The position numbers and the translations under genes are program-made. A stretch of DNA of 31,543 bases. Origin: Gaopeijia sp032250675. Lineage in GTDB: Bacteria > Gemmatimonadota > Gemmatimonadetes > Longimicrobiales > Gaopeijiaceae. The stretch spans positions 1 through 31,543 of the forward strand of contig JAVVEY010000019.1 of the NCBI GenBank assembly GCA_032250675.1, read 5' to 3'. Positions 23,241 through 31,543 of this stretch are shown one piece after another (within the stretch, counting starts at the first letter, position 1; the number at the start of each line of letters is the position of its first letter). Below the pieces are notes generated by a model. It was given only the letters and a program-made list of their open reading frames with translations. It was not told where the DNA came from and did not search any database.

Positions 23241-24452
23241 ATGCCGCGCTCTCTGTTTGCCTTCCGAATCCCGGATCTTGTCGCGCCGTTCCTCGGCCTC
23301 CTGGTCGTCGCCGCTCCCGTGGTGGGCCAGGAGACGCCCGATCACACCTATCATGTCTACGTGGGGGCAGAGTCGGCGGACCTCATCCACCGCGTGAGCT
23401 TCGGCCCGGCGGGAGCGGTCGTGGAACGGAGCATCCCGGTGGGCGAGATCCCGGTGGAGACCGAAGGCCCGCACGCGCTCACCACCTCCCGGGACGGTCG
23501 CTACCTCTACATGACGACGGGACATGGTGTGCCCGACGGCAAGCTCTGGAAGTTCCATGCCGGCCCCGACACCCTCGTCGGCGCGCCGACGCTCCTCGGA
23601 TGGTTCCCGGCGACCGTCGACCTGACGCCGGACGGCCTCTACGCATTCGTGGCCAACTTCAACCTGCACGGAGAGATGGTGCCGAGCACCGTCTCGGTCG
23701 TCTACACACCCGAGATGATCGAGGTGGACCAGATCGAGACGTGTGTGATGCCGCACGGCTTGCGGATGGCGCCGGACGGGCTGCACCTCTACTCGAACTG
23801 CATGATGAACGATCTGACCGTCGAGATCGACACCCGAACGCTCGAAGTCACGCGGATGCTCTCGGTTCGGCCCGGGCATGAGGGGCCGCTGACGCTTCCC
23901 GGTGATCCGGCAGGGGGGGGAATGCATCCTCGCGGATCGGAGGCTGGTGGGATGGCGATGGGTGCGGACGGGATGGCTCATGGCGCGCTTCCGATGTCCA
24001 ACGCCTGTTCGCCGACCTGGGTCGAACCCTCGGTGGATGGGTCCCGCCTCTACATCGCCTGCAACAAGGCGGATCAGATTCTCGAGGTCGACCGGGCTTC
24101 ATTTGAAGTGCTGCGACGATTCGACGCGGGACGGGCTCCCTACAATCTCGAGGTCACTCCGGACGGACGTCTCCTGGTCGCCACACTCAAGGGGGGAGCC
24201 GCGGTCGAATTCTTCTCGCTCGAGGAGGGGAAGAGCCTCGCGGTGACCCCATCGACGACCACCGTCACGCACGGGTTGGTCGTCACACCGGATTCGCGCT
24301 ACATCTTCGTGAGTGCCGAAGGCGTCGGGGCCGAACCCGGGAAGGTGGACATCTACGACCTGCGCTCCTTCGAACGCGTGGGGAGCGTGGAGGTCGGACA
24401 GCAGGCTGGCGGGATCACCTTCTGGAAGATGGAGCCGGCGGGCGGCGCCTGA
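23241..24452 (+). CDS. Secreted YVTN-type beta-propeller protein with a Met/His-rich loop
   Basis: 403 residues from ATG 23241, which begins the signal peptide (cleavage near VVGQE, about residue 30); an upstream in-frame ATG at 23181 has no such start. Propeller blades of the YVTN/cytochrome d1-like type follow: HVYVGAESADLIHRVSF, VDLTPDGLYAFVANFNLHG, GLRMAPDGLHLYSN, SVDGSRLYIACNKADQILEV, LEVTPDGRLLVATLKGG and VVTPDSRYIFVSAEG. Between blades, residues 228-252 hold Met228, His229, Met238, Met240, Met245, His247 and Met252, flanked by single cysteines (Cys256 among them). Such loops can bind copper; here that is a guess. No enzyme motif is seen. It lies divergent from the LVIVD gene. Confidence 0.88.
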   Translation: MPRSLFAFRIPDLVAPFLGLLVVAAPVVGQETPDHTYHVYVGAESADLIHRVSFGPAGAVVERSIPVGEIPVETEGPHALTTSRDGRYLYMTTGHGVPDGKLWKFHAGPDTLVGAPTLLGWFPATVDLTPDGLYAFVANFNLHGEMVPSTVSVVYTPEMIEVDQIETCVMPHGLRMAPDGLHLYSNCMMNDLTVEIDTRTLEVTRMLSVRPGHEGPLTLPGDPAGGGMHPRGSEAGGMAMGADGMAHGALPMSNACSPTWVEPSVDGSRLYIACNKADQILEVDRASFEVLRRFDAGRAPYNLEVTPDGRLLVATLKGGAAVEFFSLEEGKSLAVTPSTTTVTHGLVVTPDSRYIFVSAEGVGAEPGKVDIYDLRSFERVGSVEVGQQAGGITFWKMEPAGGA

Positions 24453-24552
24453 CGCGCGCGTAGCGGATCCCCGACGAGCCGCATACTGTGTTCACCGGAG
24501 GTCCGCACGGGCTCCGATCTACCGGAGACGGTCGCCTTCCCTCACGAGGCTC

Positions 24553-26454
24553 ATGACTTCGACCGACACACCGAAATCCCCGGAGCCGGACTGGGCTCCG
24601 GTCTCCCTGGCCGACGCGGTCGTGGAGGAGGCCGATCGCGCGACGGTGCAGCGCGCCCTCGACGAGATCGTTCACACCTCGCTGCGCCCGGTGTCGGCGG
24701 GGCTCGGCCTCCTCTTCACCCTCCTCGTGGGTGCGCACGCCTCGGGGCTGGAGGGAGTCGCGCGCGACACGATGATGCCGACGGCGGGCTTCGTCGCGGT
24801 GGCGATCGGTCTGATCTGGTGGATGCTCACCCGCGACCGGCTTCCGATCGAGCGCGCGCACGCGGTCGCCGGCATCATCGGGCTCCTCGTCCTGGCGCAC
24901 AGCCTCGTCCAGCTCCTCGTGCTGCCGGAGCCCGATCAGGCGAGCTTCCTCTTCCTCACCGTGCTCGGTGCCGGGATCCTCTTCCTCGATCTGCGGTGGT
25001 TTCTCGCGGTGACGACGGGGGCCTTCCTCGGGCTCTACGCCGTCCATGCGCGAACGCCGGAGGGCCAGGATCCGCAGGTGTGGATCAATGTCGGGATCGG
25101 ACTCTTCGGTGTGTCGGTGCTCGCCGGATTCGTGCTCTATCTGCGCCGTCGGACCTTCGAGCGCGTCGAAGCCCTCCACCTTCAGGATCAGGCACGCCAA
25201 CTCGAACTCGAGGGCGCGCTCGCCCGCACCGAAGAGGCGCGGCGGGGCGAGGCAGACGCTCGCCGCGAACTCGAGGGTGCGCTCCGGACGATTCGTGAGA
25301 GCGAAGAACGCTTCCGGCGCCTCGCCGACTCCGCCTTCGAAGGCGTGATCGTGAGTCGGCAGGGAATGATTCGCGACGCCAACGAGCGCGCGGCACAGAT
25401 GTCGGGGTTGACTCTGGAGAGGCTGATCGGCCGCGACTTCGGCGTTCTCCTTCACGACGAGTGCCGGAACGCCACGCTCGGCGAGATCACGAGCCGCCTC
25501 GACGGGAGGTCCGAGGCGGTGGCGAATGACGCGCCCGCCGAATCGACCGGGGTGCGCGCCGACGGCACGACCTACCCCCTCGAGATCCGGGTGGGGCCCG
25601 CGATGATCGAGGGGGAACGCGTGGCGGTCATGGTGCTCCGGGACGCGACCCACCAGAAGCGCGCCGAACGCGTGCTCCGCGACGCGGCCGACTCCGCGCG
25701 TGAGAGCAATCGGGCGAAGAGCGCATTCCTCGCGAACATGAGCCACGAGCTGCGGACGCCCCTCAACGCCGTCATCGGGTTTTCGAACATCCTTCGCAAG
25801 AACAAGGACGGATCGTTCAGTGACCGCGACCTCGAGTACGTCGACCGGATCGTTTCGAACGGAAAGCATCTCCTCGCGCTGATCAACGACGTCCTCGATC
25901 TCTCCAAGATCGAGGCGGGGCGAATGGAGCTCGTGATCGAGACGGTGGATGTCGAGGAGCTCGCGCGCGATGTCTACCGCTCCTTCGACTTGCAGGCCAG
26001 ACGCAAGGGGGTGGAGCTGCGTCTCGAAATCCCGAAGCGCGTGCATCCGATCGAGGGCGATGGACACCGCCTCAAGCAGGTGCTCTTCAATCTGGTCGGC
26101 AACGCCATGAAGTTCACCGACGAGGGGTCGATCACACTCCGTGTCACCCCGACCGAGGATGGGATCACGCCGCGTCGGCTCGAAGTGGTCGATTCGGGGA
26201 TCGGGATCCCTGAATCGCGGATTCGGGAGATCTTCGATCCCTTTCAACAGGTCGACGCCACCACGACCCGGAAGTACGGGGGGACGGGTCTCGGTCTTGC
26301 CATCTCGCGGCACCTCTGCGCGATGATGGGCTTCTCGCTCGACGCGACGAGTGTCGTCGGAGAGGGTTCGACCTTCAGGATCGACTTCCGTCCCGCGGTG
26401 CCTCCGGTGGTCGAGGCGCCCCCCCCGGAAGCGCCGGTCGAGACCGAAGCCTGA
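24553..26454 (+). CDS. Membrane sensor histidine kinase with PAS domain
   Basis: 633 residues from ATG 24553. Residues about 45-210 contain six hydrophobic helices (for example GIIGLLVLAHSLVQLLVL and IGLFGVSVLAGFVLYL) with no large external loop. A coiled coil (about 210-248) leads to a PAS domain (about 249-375) starting SEERFRRLADSAFEGVIVSR. The HisKA dimerisation domain has FLANMSHELRTPLNAVIGFS with phospho-acceptor His398. The ATP-binding domain shows N box VGNAMKFTDEG (Asn517), G1 VVDSGIGIPE, F box FDPFQQVD and G2 YGGTGLGLAIS. No receiver domain or response regulator is encoded nearby, so the partner is elsewhere. It precedes the mla genes by about 135 bases on the same strand. Confidence 0.94.
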   Translation: MTSTDTPKSPEPDWAPVSLADAVVEEADRATVQRALDEIVHTSLRPVSAGLGLLFTLLVGAHASGLEGVARDTMMPTAGFVAVAIGLIWWMLTRDRLPIERAHAVAGIIGLLVLAHSLVQLLVLPEPDQASFLFLTVLGAGILFLDLRWFLAVTTGAFLGLYAVHARTPEGQDPQVWINVGIGLFGVSVLAGFVLYLRRRTFERVEALHLQDQARQLELEGALARTEEARRGEADARRELEGALRTIRESEERFRRLADSAFEGVIVSRQGMIRDANERAAQMSGLTLERLIGRDFGVLLHDECRNATLGEITSRLDGRSEAVANDAPAESTGVRADGTTYPLEIRVGPAMIEGERVAVMVLRDATHQKRAERVLRDAADSARESNRAKSAFLANMSHELRTPLNAVIGFSNILRKNKDGSFSDRDLEYVDRIVSNGKHLLALINDVLDLSKIEAGRMELVIETVDVEELARDVYRSFDLQARRKGVELRLEIPKRVHPIEGDGHRLKQVLFNLVGNAMKFTDEGSITLRVTPTEDGITPRRLEVVDSGIGIPESRIREIFDPFQQVDATTTRKYGGTGLGLAISRHLCAMMGFSLDATSVVGEGSTFRIDFRPAVPPVVEAPPPEAPVETEA

Positions 26455-26589
26455 GGCCGAGCGACCCTGCCCGTTGCGCCTTGATTTCCGGGGCGGAGAC
26501 CGTGAAGCTATTGGGCTTTCCACGCCTTTCATCACCCTCCTGCAGCCGCCCTCGCCTTGGACTCCGCTTCCTCCGCCCCTCGCACGCCC

Positions 26590-27363
26590 GTGACGCGCTG
26601 GATCGGTGGATTCGGTCGGGGCGTCGAGCTGGTGCTCGATCACGCGGGCGCGCTGGGGATGCTCGTGGTCCGGGTCATCATGTCGATCGTCCGCTGGCGC
26701 TTCTCGGTCCGCGACTTCCTGCGACAGATCTGGATCATGGGGATCGAGAGCCTCCCGATCGTCTTCGTGACCGGGGCGCTCGCCGGGATCGTCACGAGCC
26801 AGCAGGGCGGCTACCAGATGCAGAGTTCGATGCCCGCCTACATCTTGGGCTCGCTCGTGGTTCAGACGGTGGTTCTCGAGATGGGTCCGGTGCTCACCGC
26901 GATCGTTCTGGTCGGGCGCGTGGGCGCACGTATCACGGCCGAACTCGGCACCATGAAGGTCTCCGAGCAGATCGATGCGTACCATTCGCTCGGGCGCGAT
27001 CCGATCTGCATCCTCGCCACCCCCCGCGTCCTCGCCGGACTCGTGACGATGCCGATCCTCGTCGGGTTCGCCAATATCGTCGGGATCCTTGCAGGGATGA
27101 TCGCGGCCCGTCTCGACTCGGGTCTCGGATTCGAGGCGTTCCTCTACGGAGGCAGGCTTTTCTGGCACAACTGGGACCTCTTCTACTCCCTCACGAAGGC
27201 GGTGGTCTTCGGAACGGCGATTCCCCTCATCTCGGTGCACATGGGGCTCCGAACCCGGGGGGGAGCCGAGGGGGTTGGTCGCACCACGACCGATGCCGTC
27301 ATGTTCATGCTGATGACGATATTGATCCTCGACGCACTCTTCCCACCCCTCCTCCTCAACTGA
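26590..27363 (+). CDS. mlaE: MlaE-type lipid ABC transporter permease
   Basis: 257 residues from GTG 26590. An upstream in-frame TTG at 26557 would add 11 residues; neither has a ribosome site. Five to six membrane helices are present with the MlaE signatures SLPIVFVTGALAGIV, VVLEMGPVLTAIVLVGRVGARITAELGTMKVSEQIDA (in pieces along about 95-140) and ATPRVLAGLVTMPIL. MlaE is the inner-membrane permease moving phospholipid between inner and outer membrane with MlaF and MlaD. It is followed at once by mlaF (seven bases between stop and ATG 27371). No mlaB or mlaC is here, as is usual for many phyla outside Proteobacteria. Confidence 0.93.
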   Translation: MTRWIGGFGRGVELVLDHAGALGMLVVRVIMSIVRWRFSVRDFLRQIWIMGIESLPIVFVTGALAGIVTSQQGGYQMQSSMPAYILGSLVVQTVVLEMGPVLTAIVLVGRVGARITAELGTMKVSEQIDAYHSLGRDPICILATPRVLAGLVTMPILVGFANIVGILAGMIAARLDSGLGFEAFLYGGRLFWHNWDLFYSLTKAVVFGTAIPLISVHMGLRTRGGAEGVGRTTTDAVMFMLMTILILDALFPPLLLN

Positions 27364-27370
27364 CGTGGCG

Positions 27371-28138
27371 ATGATCGAGTACCGCGACGTCTGGAAGGCG
27401 TTTGATCACCCGGTGCTCTCCGGAGTGAGTCTCACCGTGCATGAGGGGGAGATGTTCGCGCTCTTCGGACCCTCGGGTACCGGAAAGAGCGTGCTCCTCA
27501 AGACGACGATCGATCTCATCACCCCCGATCGCGGGGATGTCCTGATCGAGGGCACGTCGGTGTACGCGAGTCGCCAGGCCCTGGCGGAGGCGCGGGAGAA
27601 GGTCGGATACGTCTTCCAGCACGCGGCCCTCTTCGATTCGCTCAACGTCTACGACAATGTCAGCCTGGGGATCCCCGAGAAGACGGTGAATGCCGATCGT
27701 CGCGAGGTGACGGCCCGAAAGGTCTGGCGCGCGCTCGAACTCGTGAACCTCGATCCGAAGATCGTACTCTCCAAGCTCCCCTCGGAGCTCTCCGGAGGGA
27801 TGCGCAAGCGGGTGGGGATTGCCCGCGCGATCGTGGGCCGTCCGCGGATCCTCCTCTGGGACGAGCCCACCACCGGCCTCGACCCGGTCAATACCGCTGC
27901 CGTGGAGCTCCTCATCGTTCGGCTCTCCGGCGAACTCGACGTCACCTCGCTCGTCGTCACGCATGACATCGAGGGGGGACTCGACATCTGTGACCGGGTC
28001 GCGATGCTCGACTCGGGCCGACTTCGTTTCTGTGGCAGCCCCGAGGCGTTTCGGGGCAGCAGCGATACGCTTGTTCAAGCCTTCGTCGACCGCGCCGCAG
28101 CAGAGCGAGCGCTCGATCTCTCCGACGCCCCATCATGA
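27371..28138 (+). CDS. mlaF: MlaF-type lipid ABC transporter ATPase
   Basis: 255 residues from ATG 27371; a GTG two codons earlier (27365) is also possible. ABC ATPase motifs are complete: Walker A GPSGTGKS (33-40), Q-loop VGYVFQHAALFDSL, signature LPSELSGGMRKRV, Walker B ILLWDEPTTGLDP and the switch His in VVTHDIEG. The FQHAALFDSLNVYDNV segment is typical of the MlaF/Ttg2A branch. It powers lipid transport through MlaE. Its stop overlaps the mlaD start in ATGA, implying translational coupling. Confidence 0.95.
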   Translation: MIEYRDVWKAFDHPVLSGVSLTVHEGEMFALFGPSGTGKSVLLKTTIDLITPDRGDVLIEGTSVYASRQALAEAREKVGYVFQHAALFDSLNVYDNVSLGIPEKTVNADRREVTARKVWRALELVNLDPKIVLSKLPSELSGGMRKRVGIARAIVGRPRILLWDEPTTGLDPVNTAAVELLIVRLSGELDVTSLVVTHDIEGGLDICDRVAMLDSGRLRFCGSPEAFRGSSDTLVQAFVDRAAAERALDLSDAPS

Positions 28139-29079
28139 CTGACTTCTCACCGAACACCACCACCGACGCCGAGATCCAGGCCAATATCCCTCGCAGCACG
28201 GGCACGAGGTATGTGCGGCTCGGGCTCTTCGTGATCCTCGGGGTGATCTCCTTCTTCACGGTCCTCTTCCTCCTGACCGATCCGGCGACCTTCCGTGGGC
28301 GCTACCGCCTCGTCACGACGCTCTCCGACGCGGGGGGTGTGCGCAGCGGTGATCCGATCCAGATGCGCGGCGTCAATGTCGGCCGGGTGAGCGGATTCGC
28401 GATGACCCAGGATGGGCGTGTGGATATCCGCCTCGAGGTCGACGACGAGTGGCGCGTACCGGAGGGATCCACGGTGACACTCGCCGAAGCGGGGATCTTC
28501 GGGGGGCGCACCGTGAAGATCGTGCCGGGTGAGGGGGATGCGTGGCTCGAACCGTGGGACACGATCCCGGGAGACGATGGTGGCATCGGGATGCTCGAGA
28601 GTGCCGAAGCGCTCGCGGGAGACGCGACGGTGGTGCTCGAGCGGATCCAGACGCTCCTCGATGACGAGACCGTCAGTTCGCTCCAGGGGAGCGTCCGGGA
28701 GTTCGAGGGACTCGGCCGCGAGCTCCGCGAGATCGTGGCCGGGCAGCGGGACGAGATCGAGCGTCTCACGACGTCCCTCGCGACGGCGGCCGAAGGGTTG
28801 GAGTCGATGCGCGAGGCCGGTCCCGAGATCACGGCGACCGCGAGCGAGGCCCGCGCGCTCGTCTCCGAACTGAGAGAGACGACAACCCAACTCGACGGCG
28901 CGCTCCGGAGCCTCGACACCGTGCTCGGCCGGATGGCCCGCGGTGAAGGCACGCTCGGGCGCCTCTCCGAGGATCCTGCGCTCTACGACAACCTGATCAC
29001 GCTCACCGCCGGCCTCGACAGTCTCATAACCGAATTCCGCGCCGATCCGGGACGCTTCGTCCGGCTCTCGATCTTCTGA
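28135..29079 (+). CDS. mlaD: MlaD-type MCE-domain lipid-binding protein
   Basis: 314 residues. One N-terminal membrane helix (VRLGLFVILGVISFFTVLFLL, about 27-47 in pieces) anchors it to the inner membrane with the rest in the periplasm. The MCE domain (about 55-130) has LSDAGGVRSGDPIQMRGVNV and TLAEAGIFGGRTVKIVPG. It is followed by a long coiled coil (about 150-290) and ends in DPGRFVRLSIF, a tail common in MCE proteins of this type. MlaD hexamers form the lipid channel beside MlaE. It is longer than E. coli MlaD (183) because of the coiled coil, which may reach toward the outer membrane. It converges with the last gene in the window (30-base gap). Confidence 0.94.
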   Translation: MTDFSPNTTTDAEIQANIPRSTGTRYVRLGLFVILGVISFFTVLFLLTDPATFRGRYRLVTTLSDAGGVRSGDPIQMRGVNVGRVSGFAMTQDGRVDIRLEVDDEWRVPEGSTVTLAEAGIFGGRTVKIVPGEGDAWLEPWDTIPGDDGGIGMLESAEALAGDATVVLERIQTLLDDETVSSLQGSVREFEGLGRELREIVAGQRDEIERLTTSLATAAEGLESMREAGPEITATASEARALVSELRETTTQLDGALRSLDTVLGRMARGEGTLGRLSEDPALYDNLITLTAGLDSLITEFRADPGRFVRLSIF

Positions 29080-29109
29080 GCGCCCGCGCCGTTGTGACAC
29101 ACACCACGA

Positions 29110-31543
29110 CTACCACGCCGGTGCGATGCTGAACCCCCAGTGCCACCCCTTCTCGGGGCGCTGGAAGGGGAAGGCGTAGTAGCTCTCGAGAACGAGGACG
29201 CCGAGGATGTTCGTGCGGGCACTCACCCCCGTGCTGACGATCGGCGTGCGCTCCCCGCTGTCGCGCGAGAGGCTCAGGTCCACATCGTCGAGCGAGTCGT
29301 AGGCGACGCCGGCGTCGACGAAGGCGTTGAGCTCGGTCGGGAGGAAGGGGAAGTTGATCAATCCGTAGTCCTCGAATCCGAGGAAGGGGATCCTCGTTTC
29401 GAGGTTCACCACGGCGATCTTCTGCCCGAAGAGACGGTCGAATGCGGGGCAGGCGGAGCCGTCGTCGCCGAAGCCGGCCCCGGGACCGGCGGTGACGCAC
29501 TCCTCCCCGCTGAACGAATCGGCCGAGTACCCGCGGATCAGCGTCTCGAATCCGAGGAAGAGCGGCTGGACCGAGGAGATCGATCCGAAGAGGCTTTCTC
29601 CGTCATCCTCGTTGAGGCTCCCGTACCGCCCGAAGTGGAGGGCGCGGACCGCGATCGTCAATTCACGGGCCGGAGCGAAGTACCGTCGCCAGTCCGCGAT
29701 CGCGGTCGTGAAGGTCTCGTCGATGAACGACTGTTCGATCTCGAGGCGGAACCTCCCGCCGCGGATCGGGCCGACGAACCCCCCGATCGAGGTGTCGCCG
29801 ACATAGGCCACCGAGAGCTGCCCGAGGTTGATCGCATCCGGCTCGAGGTCGGGACGGTCGCGGCGCTCGAAGTCCACGACCCGACCTGACGGGTCGAGAA
29901 GAAATCGATCCTCCTCGATATCGAAGCTGATCCGGTTCATCCCCGCGCCGATCTCGAAGCGGCGCGTCTCCGAGAGGGGGAATGCGAACTGGGTGCCGAC
30001 GGTGCTCGAGAAGATCGTCCAGCGCTGCTGCGTGAAGACGTCCGATCCCTCGAAGGTATCGAAGCCGTTCAGGAAGAAGACGCTCGGGATGCGCGATCCC
30101 CCGACCTGCCAGTTCCACCGATCGCTCAGATCGCCGTAGACGATCTGCCCCCCGATGTCCTGGACGCGGCCCTGCGCCTGAACCGCGACACCGAGCACAT
30201 TGTTGCCCAGCATGTCCGAGAAGAAGGCGGACGCCCCCCCGCTGATGACATTCCCGAATCGGTCGCCGATCCCGATGCCCAGCGACGGCTGGCCGACGAA
30301 GTCGAGGGAGAGGTTCGAGGAGTACTCGCGCGCGTCGTTCGCGACATAGGTGCCCTCGGGTACCAGACCGGTGTTCGCGTCGGCGAGGTAGGTGTCGACC
30401 CGGTTCAGCCGGCTCACCTCGAAGGGTGGAAGCGTGCGTCCGACAGAGACAGAGGCGGGAGCTTCGGCGACCGTCGTGACGATCGCCGACCCCGGTGCGT
30501 CGGGAGGGAGGGTGTGGATCTCGTATCCGAACTCGTCGAAGATCGAGACGGCGATGTCGCCGGAGCGACTCGCGACGGAGAGGGCGGGGGACATCGAGGT
30601 GATCCCGCTGATCCCCGTCGCCACGCGCGTGAGCCGCCGGACCGCCCGAGTCTCCACCTCGATCGAGTAGACGTCGGAGAAGCCGTCCGCGTCGGAGAGG
30701 AAGAGGATTCGCCCTCCGTCCGGGGTGTACTGCGGGTTCGAGTGCCGAACATCTCCGAAGATCTCGAAAACGGTGACCGCTCGGGTCGCGACATCGATCG
30801 TCGCGAGCTGGAAGGACCCGAATTCGAGGGTTTCGAAGTTGGTACGCGGACCCCGGTCGGTGCTGAAGGCGATCGTCCGGCCATCGGGGGACCACGTCGG
30901 ATGCATGTCGGCGTACCGGTCATCGGTCAGCTGCTGCATCTGACCGGTCTGGAGATCGAAGAGGTAGAGATCGCTGATCCCCCCCACGAGTCCCGTGAAG
31001 ACGAGGTTACGGCCGTCGGGTGACCACGACACATTGTTGATCGCGCCGATCCCGGGAAGATCAATCCGTCGATCGAGGTCCCCATCCTCCGTCGTCACGA
31101 TATTGATCTGGTTGTCCCCCTCGGCGAAGGTCACGTAGGCGAAACGCTCTCCGTCGGGAGACCACGCACCCGCGGCGTCGATGAAACGGATCGCGTCGGC
31201 GTGAGGATCCTGGATCGATTTCGTGAGTCGCCGGATCGTCTCGCCGGTGCGCGCGTCGGCGAGGTAGAGCTCGAAGGAGAACATGTCCTTCTCCGAGATG
31301 TACGCGAGCCGCGTTCCATCCGGGGAGAGCGAGGGCGCGACGTTCTGCCGCCCCGCATTGTCGGAGGTGAGAAGCTGCGTGCCCCCGATGTCGTCGGGAC
31401 CGTCGCGACCCCGCATGAGAGGCCCGTACGACTCGGCCACCGAGCGACGCCACCGGGCGGAGAGTGTGTCGGTGTCGATCCCGAGGACCTGCGCGATCGC
31501 GGGCTGGAACCCGACCTGAAGCGATCGTCGGTATACGGCGAAG
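29110..31543 (-). CDS. PD40 propeller plus outer-membrane barrel protein, C-terminal part; probable peptidase-like N-terminus (partial)
   Basis: The minus frame is open from the right edge to the TAG at 29110-29112, giving 810 visible residues without a start; an internal GTG at 31440 is not the real start because coding-like sequence continues above it. The first 40 visible residues (VYRRSLQVGFQPAIAQVLGI, LSARWRRSVAESYG) resemble the last helices of a gluzincin peptidase-MA-like domain, which would lie outside. Then PD40 blades follow: APSLSPDGTRLAYISEKD, AWSPDGERFAYVTF, VSWSPDGRNLVFTG, PTWSPDGRTIAFSTDRG and PQYTPDGGRILFLSD. The second half (from about residue 400) is rich in amphipathic strands and ends in SIAPAW, like BamA/D15-type outer-membrane barrels. 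Such fusions occur in Gemmatimonadota. Function is unknown. Confidence 0.85.
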   Translation of the reverse strand, partial: FAVYRRSLQVGFQPAIAQVLGIDTDTLSARWRRSVAESYGPLMRGRDGPDDIGGTQLLTSDNAGRQNVAPSLSPDGTRLAYISEKDMFSFELYLADARTGETIRRLTKSIQDPHADAIRFIDAAGAWSPDGERFAYVTFAEGDNQINIVTTEDGDLDRRIDLPGIGAINNVSWSPDGRNLVFTGLVGGISDLYLFDLQTGQMQQLTDDRYADMHPTWSPDGRTIAFSTDRGPRTNFETLEFGSFQLATIDVATRAVTVFEIFGDVRHSNPQYTPDGGRILFLSDADGFSDVYSIEVETRAVRRLTRVATGISGITSMSPALSVASRSGDIAVSIFDEFGYEIHTLPPDAPGSAIVTTVAEAPASVSVGRTLPPFEVSRLNRVDTYLADANTGLVPEGTYVANDAREYSSNLSLDFVGQPSLGIGIGDRFGNVISGGASAFFSDMLGNNVLGVAVQAQGRVQDIGGQIVYGDLSDRWNWQVGGSRIPSVFFLNGFDTFEGSDVFTQQRWTIFSSTVGTQFAFPLSETRRFEIGAGMNRISFDIEEDRFLLDPSGRVVDFERRDRPDLEPDAINLGQLSVAYVGDTSIGGFVGPIRGGRFRLEIEQSFIDETFTTAIADWRRYFAPARELTIAVRALHFGRYGSLNEDDGESLFGSISSVQPLFLGFETLIRGYSADSFSGEECVTAGPGAGFGDDGSACPAFDRLFGQKIAVVNLETRIPFLGFEDYGLINFPFLPTELNAFVDAGVAYDSLDDVDLSLSRDSGERTPIVSTGVSARTNILGVLVLESYYAFPFQRPEKGWHWGFSIAPAW

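Noticed and set aside
23912..23919. Run of eight G bases in the YVTN gene as a phase-variable tract
   Set aside because: It is in frame with an intact product, and short G runs are common here; a sequencing error hot spot is as likely as phase variation.
24415..27240. A 941-codon minus-strand frame opposite the histidine kinase and mlaE
   Set aside because: The plus strand holds unmistakable kinase and MlaE motifs; the antisense product is a charged low-complexity sequence.
1..31543. tRNA genes, CRISPR arrays, insertion sequences or a defence island
   Set aside because: No cloverleaf-like segment, no regularly spaced repeats, no transposase, integrase, nuclease or toxin-antitoxin motif was found on either strand.

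Overview
The window is uniformly GC-rich (about two thirds G+C by eye), densely coding bacterial DNA with no tRNA, rRNA, CRISPR array, integrase or transposase that I could find. The gene content suggests an uncultivated member of the Gemmatimonadota or a neighbouring Acidobacteria-like lineage: large secreted PD40/TolB-type beta-propeller proteins, tandem amidohydrolases, an M14 carboxypeptidase of about 1000 residues, a di-heme oxidoreductase, a PQQ sugar dehydrogenase, and many signal peptides or lipoboxes. The phylum is an inference from protein style; no marker gene is present.

Layout from left to right. (1) Bases 1-1921, minus: the first 640 residues of a secreted PD40-propeller protein, probably the front of an amidohydrolase fusion cut by the window edge. 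(2) Bases 1922-2227: a divergent regulatory region with two DtxR/IdeR-like operator candidates 22 bp apart and a perfect 14-bp-stem leader hairpin. (3) Bases 2228-5238, plus: a compact redox operon of di-heme c-type lipoprotein (DHOR/DUF1111), Tat-type Rieske lipoprotein and outer-membrane porin. (4) Bases 5272-8340, minus: an M14 zinc carboxypeptidase with an acidic linker. (5) Bases 8591-12924, plus: a double-domain amidohydrolase and an overlapping amidohydrolase-fold partner that has lost its metal ligands. (6) Bases 12961-16048: a zinc alcohol dehydrogenase (minus), an M28 metallopeptidase lipoprotein (plus) and an unknown secreted protein (minus). (7) Bases 16273-19216, plus: PQQ sugar dehydrogenase, signal peptidase II (lspA) and an MscS-type channel. 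(8) Bases 19286-20866, minus: a CNNM/CorC-type membrane protein and, upstream of it, an 87-residue unknown protein behind a near-consensus housekeeping promoter. (9) Bases 21034-24452: two divergent secreted beta-propeller proteins (LVIVD type with Ig-like domains; YVTN type with a Met/His-rich loop). (10) Bases 24553-29079, plus: a six-TM PAS histidine kinase followed by mlaE-mlaF-mlaD, a lipid-transport ABC module. (11) Bases 29110-31543, minus: a PD40 propeller joined to an outer-membrane barrel, with its N-terminus beyond the right edge.

Taken together the genes describe a Gram-negative cell envelope suited to breaking down peptides and other amide compounds outside the cytoplasm (M14, M28, amidohydrolases), oxidising sugars in the periplasm (PQQ enzyme) and maintaining its outer membrane (Mla, LspA, porins). 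Several exported proteins carry lipoboxes (DHOR, Rieske, M28), which fits the presence of lspA. The part that looks least described is the DHOR-Rieske-porin operon with its operator-like boxes and leader hairpin. The amidohydrolase pair with one apparently metal-free partner is the second.
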